Below are positions 41,399 through 50,005 of a stretch of DNA of 64,000 nt, one piece after another. A model generated the notes under the pieces. The model did not search any database. It was not told the DNA's origin and saw only the letters and a program-made list of their open reading frames with translations. Position numbers and translations under genes: made by a program. The stretch's first letter is position 1, and every line of letters begins with the position of its first letter. Source of the stretch: Heliocidaris erythrogramma (Eukaryota > Echinodermata > Echinoidea > Camarodonta > Echinometridae); contig CM046866.1 of NCBI GenBank assembly GCA_025617745.1, positions 12,655,725 through 12,719,724 on the forward strand, read 5' to 3'.

Positions 41399-42718
41399 CT
41401 AGTGGTTTATCTTCGGCCCTCTCACAATTCGCAGGATATTCTTACGAAACAATGGCTGCGCCATAGCATAGGTGACAGGATTGATAAGGCTGTTGGTATA
41501 TGCCATCCATCGACCAAAGGCAGGAAGTATGAACTGTGTAGGTTTAAAAGTAATTGATATGACGTTTGGCAAAGAAGTTATGAAAAAAGCCATCGTGATT
41601 AAGGTCAAAGTGCGCAAGGCTTTGTGATTATCGGCTAAAGGCAGTTGGCGAGATTTCGTCAAGTTCGTTTTGGATATTGTTGGTTGTAGTTTGTTGTTCC
41701 TTGATTTAACTTGGAGCGGGATAGTTCCTATGTTTTGCTCTGGTGACATGGCTTTTCGACCTTGCTGTCCAAATTCTTTACCTACGTCACCTGCACTATG
41801 ATCCGCCTGCATTGAAGTCGATTGTTTAGTGTCATTCGCTTGGGGAACTTTGACATCAATATCCTTGTCTTGAACAGCATCGAAATTATAATCGATCTGA
41901 GAAGTAATGTATGGACTTTCTATAAAACTGGTTTCATCGCTTCGTCCAAATTGTATTGTGCTGATGTCGTCCATTTTGGCTCCAGTTTTATCTTTAAATC
42001 TTGTTGATAGATTTCTGCTACCAGAGGACTTTACTCGGAAATAAATCTTTAGAGAAAGCAAAACGATTATAGCGAAAGGAATGACAAACCTGCAGATAGT
42101 AACAACAATGCTGGCCTCAAAGTTTGTTAGGTAATTTGACGTAAAAATTTCTCCATCAGGATTCTCACTAGGGGGTTGAATTAAGTCCCAAATTGACGTG
42201 ATAGGCAACCAAAAAAACGCAGCAACAATCCAGGTGACGCCATTGACAATGTGGGCAATTCTTTTCTTCTTTCGTTTCATGTGCTGGAGAGGGTAGTAGA
42301 TTGCCACATAACGGTCCAAACTAATGACAATAATACCGAGGGCTGACACAGTGATGATTGTGTTCTGAATACCAACATACACATGCAATAGGTTTTGTCC
42401 AAATATCCACGTACCGTAGAGATAGACAGTGCTGCGGATCGACATTATGAACCCGACAAGAAAGTCGGAGATTGTGATGTTTAAGATAAATTGGTTCGAA
42501 TAGGTACGCAACTTTTTCTCTATGCGTAACGCATTTAGAATCAAAACGTTCAATAACACTGTCATGAGAGACAAAAACTGCAATACGCAAAAAATAGGTA
42601 TGGATCTGGGATAAAGAACCGCTGTTGATGACGCTGTCGTTGTCATATTTATCGAAACAAACCTAGTAACCGCAACAAACGATGAGTCCTGAGTAGCCAT
42701 TTTTATAAATCTTGTCAA
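41399..42718 (-). CDS. Orphan rhodopsin-class GPCR, paralogue 2
   Basis: An intronless gene of 439 codons, minus strand, about 3.8 kb from GPCR 1A. It shares long blocks with it (EKKLRTYSNQ, LNITISD, NHKA.RTLT.ITMAFFIT, NSLINPV.YAMAQPLFR). Landmarks: N57 (1.50), D85 (2.50), D135-R136-Y137, a long polar third intracellular loop and NPVTY in TM7. As in copy 1A, position 3.32 is Gln (Q118), 3.25 is not Cys (L111) and extracellular loop 2 lacks Cys. Unlike copy 1A, the TM6 toggle Trp is Ser (FITSLP). One N-glycosylation site at N24MT. A Met at residue 7 is an alternative start. The ligand is unknown; the pair looks like a local lineage-specific receptor expansion. Confidence 0.94.
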   Translation of the reverse strand: MTRFIKMATQDSSFVAVTRFVSINMTTTASSTAVLYPRSIPIFCVLQFLSLMTVLLNVLILNALRIEKKLRTYSNQFILNITISDFLVGFIMSIRSTVYLYGTWIFGQNLLHVYVGIQNTIITVSALGIIVISLDRYVAIYYPLQHMKRKKKRIAHIVNGVTWIVAAFFWLPITSIWDLIQPPSENPDGEIFTSNYLTNFEASIVVTICRFVIPFAIIVLLSLKIYFRVKSSGSRNLSTRFKDKTGAKMDDISTIQFGRSDETSFIESPYITSQIDYNFDAVQDKDIDVKVPQANDTKQSTSMQADHSAGDVGKEFGQQGRKAMSPEQNIGTIPLQVKSRNNKLQPTISKTNLTKSRQLPLADNHKALRTLTLITMAFFITSLPNVISITFKPTQFILPAFGRWMAYTNSLINPVTYAMAQPLFRKNILRIVRGPKINH

Positions 42719-43538
42719 GGCAAAACTGTGAATTTAGCAAATAAACCTACAAATACCGACAACTAGTAAATTTGGCCTTTTCCGGAAGCAGACATGGACT
42801 GTGTTCCAAGTTCAAATCCGATCCCATCCAATACGTACATTTATGGAGCTCCAATATCGATACAACTGATCCATAGGAGGCGATGTGAGAAGTCACTGAA
42901 GAATGATATATACAACTTGTTATTTCATTAGCAGAGTAGGGTAAAAATGGAGCAAAATATAGTCGCATGAAATTCCTCTATTTGGTAGTGTCCGTGCATT
43001 CATAAGTTTCATGACAGACTTTGAAGAAGAAAAAAAATAGCAGAATGCATGATGCAACTGTTGACTTCAGTGACGTATTTATTACCATCGTAGACGCGCT
43101 AAAAGAAGTTCATAACAAAATGCGGTACGTGCTGGCACGAAACGACTCTCAATTGCATCTATTGGCTAAAATATTGCTCCGCCCGAATCTGCATTAACAG
43201 ACAATGAAGGTGTTATGTGTCCCTTTTATTTATAGAGGCCCATGCTCGGATCATGCAGTTTAGCTGTCCTTACTGCTTTTGTTCGTGGATTACGTTACTG
43301 TTTAAAGAGAAAATACACGTTGTTTGCAAATACTTGTCTATTAATGAACTTTAGCTCCGGGTACTCGTAGCCATTAGTATTTTAAGAAAAGTATGATTCT
43401 CATAAAGATGGAATTGCTGAATATTGAATTAATCTGTAATCATGGTAATACAAGTCGCGATAAATGAAGAAGAAATTCACTTTTTATAAACTACCATGAT
43501 AAGTAATATATGAATAATTAAATATCATAATTTATAGG
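42719..43538. other. Intergenic upstream of GPCR 2; no gene seen
   Basis: AT-rich DNA containing the presumed promoter of GPCR 2 near 42720-43000. No motif could be assigned firmly. Confidence 0.4.
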
Positions 43539-43586
43539 ATTGAAGTAAATTGAATACATCATAAAGAAATGTGAGAAAATTACAAT

Positions 43587-43657
43587 GCCCCGACCGGGAT
43601 TCGAACCCGGGACCCTGGATTACATGACCAGTGCTCTACCAACTGAGCTATCCGGGC
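43587..43657 (-). tRNA. tRNA-Thr(UGU)-like, copy 1 (minus)
   Basis: GCCCGGATAGCTCAGTTGG starts a cloverleaf: D-arm GCTC/GAGC, anticodon stem CTGG/CCAG, T-arm CCGGG-TTCGAAT-CCCGG, and acceptor GCCCGGA against TCGGGGC with one G-G mismatch. The 7-nt anticodon loop CATGTAA gives TGT (Thr), but position 33 is A instead of T and the adjacent stem pair is T-T. TTTT lies about 10 nt downstream. It may be transcribed by Pol III but is probably not a normal translating tRNA. Confidence 0.55.
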
Positions 43658-43739
43658 TCCCGTCGAAGCAAAGTAACAATCTCACATATAGCCCCTCTCT
43701 TTCCATCGAGCGTAGGGGGTACATCCATACCAATTCCAA

Positions 43740-43837
43740 ATATATCATAAAGAAATGTGAGGAAATTACAATGCCCCGACCGGGGTTCGAATCCCGGTCG
43801 GGGCATTGTAATTTTCTCACATTTCTTTATGATATAT
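43740..43837. repeat. 98-nt palindrome centred on a tRNA T-loop
   Basis: The arms 43740-43788 and 43789-43837 match at 47 of 49 positions with no spacer. The centre is the self-complementary TTCGAA inside CCGGGGTTCGAATCCCGG. It is the junction between the inverted and forward tRNA-like units. Confidence 0.92.
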
Positions 43838-44056
43838 TCAATTTACTTCAATCCTATCAATTATGATATTTAATTACGAATTTAAATTGTCCTCTATAGA
43901 AATTCGTTGGCATGGATTTGCCCGACTTTAGAGGGAAGACCTGTCTCATTGGTAGGCCATTATATAGCGTACGCATGGAATTGGTATGGATGTACCCCCT
44001 ACGCTCGATGGAAAGAGAGGGGCTATATGTGAGATTGTTACTTTGCTTCGACGGGA

Positions 44057-44127
44057 GCCCGGATAGCTCAGTTGGTAGAGCACTGGTCATGTAATCCAGG
44101 GTCCCGGGTTCGAATCCCGGTCGGGAC
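44057..44127 (+). tRNA. tRNA-Thr(UGU)-like, copy 2
   Basis: Identical to the minus-strand copy through the anticodon and T arms, but the 3' acceptor strand reads TCGGGAC, adding a second acceptor mismatch. TTTT follows closely. Confidence 0.5.
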
Positions 44128-44379
44128 ATTGTAATTTTCTCACATTTCTTTATGATATATTCAATTTACTTCAATCCTATCAATTATGATATTTAATTAC
44201 GAATTTAAATTGTCCTCTATAGAAATTCGTTGGCATGGATTTGCCCGACTTTAGAGGGAAGACCTGTCTCATTGGTAGGCCATTTTATAGCGTACGCATG
44301 GAATTGGTATGGATGTACCCCCTACGCTCGATGGAAAGAGAGGGGCTATATGTGAGATTGTTACTTTGCTTCGACGGGA

Positions 44380-44450
44380 GCCCGGATAGCTCAGTTGGTA
44401 GAGCACTGGTCATGTAATCCAGGGTCCCGGGTTCGAATCCCGGTCGGGGC
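44380..44450 (+). tRNA. tRNA-Thr(UGU)-like, copy 3
   Basis: Same sequence as copy 1, on the plus strand, one 323-bp period after copy 2. Keeps TCGGGGC, and a TTTT run follows. Confidence 0.55.
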
Positions 44451-44787
44451 ATTGTAATTTTCTCACATTTCTTTATGATAATATTATAAATCCAATTCTT
44501 TGAAACCCGCATTATCTTAAACATGCATTAGACACTGAGAAAGGCCAGCTAAGGAAAATGCTTTACGAAAGATGTCGATAAAAATGTAGGAATAAATTGA
44601 AATTTATACACGAAAAAAAATATTATAAAATAAGCGCCTGCTAATACAATAATAAAGAAATTTAAATTTAAAACTTCAAATCAATCTATTAGATACATGG
44701 TTGAAGAAAAAATTGTCAATTATTGCTAAAACGAGAAACTATTGAGGGATTTCTCGAAATGTTTAACACAGGTTAATCTACGGTCAC

Positions 44788-45445
44788 AAAGGTTCCTACG
44801 AGCGATGCGTTCGTACGAATCTCACTGTTCGTACAAATTCCGGAGTTCGTAGAGATTCGTAGATGGGGGATAGATTCTTATGGCCTTCTTACGAAGTTCG
44901 TACGAACGCCGTTTGATTCGCAAGAACAATAACACCTTCTTGAGAAACGAATTGATTTTCGGTTATACAATGGCTCTAGAGTTTGTACGTTTTTCGTAAG
45001 AATGCCTTTTGTCAAATTTACTCTTTTGTCAAATTTACGGCCATCTTACGATTTTTGTTGTCGCAAGATGGTCGTACGTGCATTCTTTTTTTCCTTTGTA
45101 GAGAATTATGGCGGAAAATTGGACTCGAAACTCCCCCCCCCCCCCCAGCGAATTTTGGAGTTCTGGCGAAAAAATAAATGTGACTGTTGAAAGTTTGATA
45201 CTTTCAAGATGGCAGTAGTGCTAAAGCTCAACATTTGCACAAATTGTGTACCAACGCCTTACAAACGCCAAGAGTAAGAACGCCTTACGAACGGAGATTC
45301 GTACGGCGCTATTACGAACGCCGTAAGAGCCCTCTATGAACAACTTAAGGCGTTCTTACGATCATCGTAAGAATTTAAGGCTTCTAGAATTGTCTCTCGA
45401 CACTACAAAATCTTGCGTGGTTCTTACGATGTTCCTACGACTTTT
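44788..45445. mobile_element. Repeat element dense in TTCGTACGAA/CTTACGA motifs
   Basis: Many copies of TTCGTACGA, TTCTTACGA and their inverses fall within 650 bp, between CACAAAGGTTCCTACGAGCG and GTTCCTACGACTTTTGTAC, which look like weak inverted ends. A poly-C run sits at 45127-45147. No credible ORF. The motif density suggests subterminal transposase-binding repeats or a diverged satellite. Confidence 0.45.
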
Positions 45446-46222
45446 GTACTTTTGTATTGCCAACCAATGTATTTGGAATAATAAATGTATATTGAACGGA
45501 AAATCCAATTTTAAATCAGAAATAAAAGAAAAGGGATTTATATAAGAATTGCGGATATGTTAGATGAATTTGGACGTCCACTACGCTGGAAAGACTGTAA
45601 AGAAAAAGGACTAAATTTCACTGAGTATTTTGTTTTATAGGTTGTTATAAAAAGATATCAGGAACATGGAAGCATTTCTTTTTGCAGCAAAACTATCATT
45701 GTCTACTTGAAGATCAAAATCAATTTCCTTCTATTTGTTGTGATTCAAAATTAAAGCAAATCCAATGTAACATAACGACAAAGCAACTTTATTGTGTTTT
45801 TCTAAGACTGAATAACCCTGAAATTTCGAAAGTATTCATTCGTTTTAACGAGCTGTATAATATAGAAGAGCAAAGTGTTCGACCTTTTCACTCTTCCAGC
45901 AAGTGTTACTATTGACTCCAGACTCCGAATAACGCACTTTAAAATCTTGAATAATTTGGAACCCACTAATGAATGGTTGGTACGTATAGGGAAGGAAAAT
46001 AGTTCTCAGTACTCGTTTCGCAATGTTTCACCCGTAACAATTGATCATTTATTCTTTACGTGTCCAAAAACAGCAGAATTTCAATCCCGACTGTTTTCTT
46101 TCATACGAAAAGATTTTGTTTGGAATTACTAAACCTAGAAGTCAAGCCTCTTCAGCCTTTAATTTCGTTACCTTACTCGGCAAACATTTCATTTTACGAT
46201 GTAAATACCAAGATGTTACTCC

Positions 46223-48088
46223 CACAGGCGTAGCCAGGATTTTTCAATAGGGGGGGGGCCACAGGGGTGTCGATCCGTGCCCAAACTTATCTTCGTCAGC
46301 GAAGGAGCAAAGCGACTGAGCGGCAAGATTTTCAATTTTTAACCCTAAAAAGCACAATCTTTTGTGCATTTTACCCAGGAAATTTTGCAATTGACCACCG
46401 CAATTGAGCGGTAGAGAAGCTCGAATTTTATACATTAATAAGCGGTTTTCTATTCACTCACTTCTACAATCGGGAGCAAAACTAACGAAAACCCTGAAAG
46501 GCTTGAGAAAGAGTCGAGAAATTCAGCAAGGCTATAACCTGAAGTTGAAATTTCTTTCAAAATTTGAACCTTTGCAAATGCTGTTTTATACACTTTATCC
46601 TACATCGGGGGCGCAATATTTAGCAGGAGTCATATGACACATACATGATATAGCGACCAAAGCAATTACATCTTTATTTTTTTCAAATTTTGAACCCTTT
46701 AAGCTATTAAGAAATTACGAGATCCTGAAAGATAATAATTATGCGAAGGAGCAAGGCGACCGAGCTTTCGAAAATTTCAAACCTCCAAAAACTAGATTTT
46801 TAGTGCTGCATGCGGATTTTGTGGTGCGTAATCCGTATAAAGATTATGATTTTTCTTTCTGCCCCCCCCCCCCTAGATACGCCTCTGAGCGAAGCGACCG
46901 AGCGGAGGAGGGTGTGGGAGGGGGTATCCCTCCTCCCACACCAGGGACTTTTTTCGAAAATCTGTCTATAAAACTTCCATTTTAGAGCATCCCAAAATGT
47001 TTTTTAATGAATAGAATGAATGCACGGATCTCCTCTAATGGACGGAACCCCTCAATTGAGAATGACAATGCGAGCGAACGAATTTTCTTCCATATTTACG
47101 CATTGAAATTATGGCATTTCTTATTTCCTTACTTCTAATAATTAAAGAATGTGATGGTATTTCAAGGTGAAACATAATAAGATTGGAAAATTAGTAGTTT
47201 TAAGTTAATGATCATAATTGTTATTCATTTTATCCCAAAATATTGGGGGATGATAATACAGGCCATACTAATAATACAGGCGCGAAAGCTCTGACGTTTT
47301 ATAGCAAATTTGAGAGAAAGATCACGGCTCGTAGCACCTTTTTTTAAGGCGGAAAGTTATTTCGAGGTCCGGACTGCTTTTCAGTTTCAGAAGCGCGACA
47401 GTTCTGACGTTTTAGAAACTTTGAGAGAAAGATAGCGGCTTGTATATAGCAAACAAACTTTTAGACGGAAAGTTATAGTTCGACGCCCCGACTGCTTTTC
47501 AATTACTTGGACGCAATATTGCAATGTTGTAACAGGGGTGGATGCAGGGAGGGGGAATTCCCCCCCCCCCCCCCCCCCTCCCGCGCAAAGCGCGAAAGCT
47601 CTACGTTTTTACAGCAAATTTGGGAGAAGTTAACGGCTCGTAACACTTTTTTAGGCGGAAAGTTAGTTCGACGCCCTGGCTGCTTTTCAGTTATTTTCGA
47701 CGTAATACTGCACTGTAATAGGGATGGGTGCATGGAAGGGGATTTCCCCCTTCCCTCGAGAAGCGCTAAAGCTCTGACGTTTTAGCAAATCTGAGAGAAA
47801 GAAAAGGGCTAGTAGCAAACAATTTTTTTAGGCGGACAGTTTGCTTTTCAATTATGTTAACAGTGGGTGCAGGGAGAGGAGAGTTATTCCCCCCCCCCCC
47901 CCTTCCCGTTCGAAGCGCGAAAACTTTGACGTTTTATTGAATTTTGAGAGAAAGATAACGGCTTGTAACGCCTTTGTAGGTCTTTTTCTCTCACTTCCCC
48001 CGCTTTTTCGCTCTCGCTCTTTTTTTTTTTTTTTTAGTGGCTGAATGGTGGGGGCCAGGGCCCCCTTGTGCCCCCTGTCTACGCCAGT
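46223..48088. mobile_element. 1.87-kb MULE-like non-autonomous element with 9-bp TSD
   Basis: Ends CACAGGCGTAGCCAGG and CCCTGTCTACGCCAGT are near-inverted. TGTTACTCC flanks both sides exactly (46214-46222 and 48089-48097). Removing the element and one flank restores the LINE reading frame. The interior is full of GCGAAGCGACCGAGC words and poly-C runs, with about five imperfect tandem units at 47270-47975. No transposase is seen. Confidence 0.82.
47270..47975. repeat. About five imperfect tandem units (roughly 120-190 bp)
   Basis: Each unit carries GCGAAAGCTCTGACGTTTT, TTTGAGAGAAAGAT, ACGGCTYGTA and GGCGGAAAGTT, then CTGCTTTTCA. Some units are followed by a GCAGGGAGGGGGAATTCCCC-type poly-C block. 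Confidence 0.8.
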
Positions 48089-48850
48089 TGTTACTCCTAG
48101 TCTGAAGCAATTTAACTATTATATTTTGTCATACAAGTCCACTGAGGAACAAATTGCAAAAAAGAAAAAGAAATTGAGAAGCATATGATAAAGTGGCATA
48201 TTATCAATAGGGTTTTCTCCGTTTCGTAATGTTTATGATAATCTTTCTGTATAAAATGCTCAACAAAAAAAAACAATCTACATGATTTTTTTACACGGTA
48301 TTTTATTTTCCATGTTGTGGTGTTTTGATGTTCTAGTTCTGTTATATGATAATTAGTGTCAGATTGTGAATTGTGTTAATATACCCTGGGCCCAGCGGTG
48401 CCGCCGGGCCGTCTCCAGATCGACCGGGGACGGATGGAATCACTGCTGTTATAGGGGTTATATTATTTCTCTCTCTCTCTCTCTCTCTGACTCTCTCCCT
48501 CTCTCTTGCTCTTTCTCGCTCACTCTCTTTCGGTTTATTGTCTGTCTGATGGTGGTCTCTTCGGTGCGGCCGGGGTGTGCACAGGAATGAAAGTTTTTTT
48601 GTTAATGGTACAATGTAAATGTGTCAAACAGTATATGATTGTTTATTTTCTGCAAACAAATGTAACGCATATTTTGTATATTATTATGTGTTTTCTAACC
48701 AATAAAACGTTTCAAGATAAAAAGAAATATATAGTGGTGAAAATTATAAACAAGAAACTCTTTGAATTGCCCTGAAAAATCGGCTTTAAAGTCAGTTCAT
48801 TCATTTTGAATAAAGGAAAAATATCGGGATAGCTGACCGGGCTTACCCTT

Positions 48851-48982
48851 TTCTTCTTCTTCTTCTTCTTCTTCTTCTTCTTCTTCTTCGTCTTCTTCTT
48901 CTTTACTTTTTCTCTTTTTTTTTTCTTCTTCTTCTTCTTCTTCTTCTTCTTCTTCTTCTTCTTTTTCTTTTTCTTCTTCTGC
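48851..48982. repeat. (TTC)n microsatellite, unit B
   Basis: Expanded and interrupted counterpart of 24592-24672. Confidence 0.95.
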
Positions 48983-49575
48983 CTACCCCAATTTTCGGCA
49001 TTCTATGTAGTACAATATAAAACCGGTGAAGTATCGAGTGTTGGAACTATATTTCTATCAAATTGTCAATCTGTTTCAGATTGCGGACACACTCATCTCC
49101 AAAAGAGCGGATGCGCCAAGACCCATCGAACTCCACAAAACCACGAGCGCTTTCTCCAGTGATGTCATCTTGCAGTGCGCCTTTTTTCACGAGTCGCACT
49201 GTCAAGAAAGGGAGTCGGTCTATTCGAAATATGTTCAATCCTTGCCGCACATCCTCACGAAAAGGTATGCAATAGGAACAAAATACTTGCTATCAAAATA
49301 TCAAAGGTACTTTAGCCATTTGCAGGCCAATAATATAGACCTGTGTTAATACAATGGTATAAAGAAGAAGATAACGTTTAGAAACGCCCTTCCGATATTG
49401 ATTGAAACTGTCTTTTCGTGGAGTAATAGACATTCAGATTTTCAAGTTTAGTTTTAAGCAGGTCGACAGTTTTGTACCTTAGTCACACCGCCATGCCGAC
49501 TTCAAACCGACTCCAGATCGATGAAATCGGGATAATGCAATTTTTGTTGGGTCTGCTATCGATGTGGTAATTGGC

Positions 49576-49731
49576 AGGGGCGAATCCAGGATTTTGTAAA
49601 AGAGGGGGCCGGCGCCAGAGAAGTACACAATTAAGGAGGCAATTTATTTATGTGTACTTAAGGTATGCTAGTTGGGTTTCAAAAGGGGGGTGGGGCGCGG
49701 CCGATTCGGCCCCTTGGATCCGCCCCTGGTT
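49576..49731. mobile_element. Small MITE (AGGGGCGAATCCAGG/GGATCCGCCCCT), complete copy
   Basis: CAGGGGCGAATCCAGGATTT and CCTTGGATCCGCCCCTG are inverted ends, about 155 bp apart. The interior has GGGGGCCGGCGCC and a poly-G run. Unit A keeps only its left half. Confidence 0.65.
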
Positions 49732-50005
49732 GGTGTGATTGAGGTTTGTTATTTGGCTACGAAGCTCAAGGTTAACACTTATTTTCCGTAGCAAAGTCCA
49801 CGGTTTTGTCGTGAAATCAATCTTACCAATTAATTTCGTCCTCAAAATTAGTCTTGGGACTGCGTCTTTAGAAGCAAATGTTCAGGTTGACACCGTAACA
49901 AAACCAATAATATTGATACAGAATCACAAGTGTTACAAATTACGATCACTGGTTCGCATCATCGATCTCTACCTCACGATGGTTCGCATTAAAGGGATAT
50001 GCTTC

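Larger units (their letters stand above)
43539..44463. repeat. 323-bp tandem array of tRNA-containing units plus one inverted unit
   Basis: Two forward units have a period of exactly 323 bp (ATTGTAATTTTCTCAC at 43805, 44128 and 44451). To the left lies an inverted, partly deleted unit (43539-43788), joined head-to-head through a tRNA T-arm. Each unit has one tRNA-Thr-like sequence and a conserved flank with GGTATGGATGTACCCCCTACG. Confidence 0.9.
45550..48728 (+). mobile_element. LINE 3' region (Tx1/L1-like), interrupted by a 1.87-kb element
   Basis: Frames from about 45555 encode DMLDEFGRPLRWKDC and, after a frameshift, RITHFKILNNLEPTNEWL and IDHLFFTCPKTAEF, matching the zinc-binding region near the C-terminus of LINE reverse transcriptases. 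The paired Cys residues expected before this are lost (QYSFRN). The frame is open to 46222. After the insert it resumes at 48098 as SLKQFNYYILSYKS, to a stop at 48186-48188. A 3' region with a TCTCTC run and AATAAAACGTTTC follows to about 48728, exactly next to the start of duplication unit B. Confidence 0.65.
24474..48731. repeat. Tandem segmental duplication, unit A (about 24.3 kb)
   Basis: Sequence from about 24474 (GTAGTGAAAATTATAAACAAG) recurs from about 48732 (GTGGTGAAAATTATAAACAAG) in the same orientation. Colinearity continues to the window end, where 63961-64000 matches 39613-39652. The offset is 24258 bp at the start and 24348 bp at the end. If the units abut directly, unit A ends at 48731 and holds P450 exons 3-7, both GPCR genes, the SINE, the tRNA-like array and the LINE. 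The left boundary lies next to TA-rich DNA. Confidence 0.92.

Noticed and set aside
43539..44463. Possible CRISPR-like direct repeats
   Set aside because: Metazoan context, 323-bp period and tRNA content; there are no short repeats with unique spacers.
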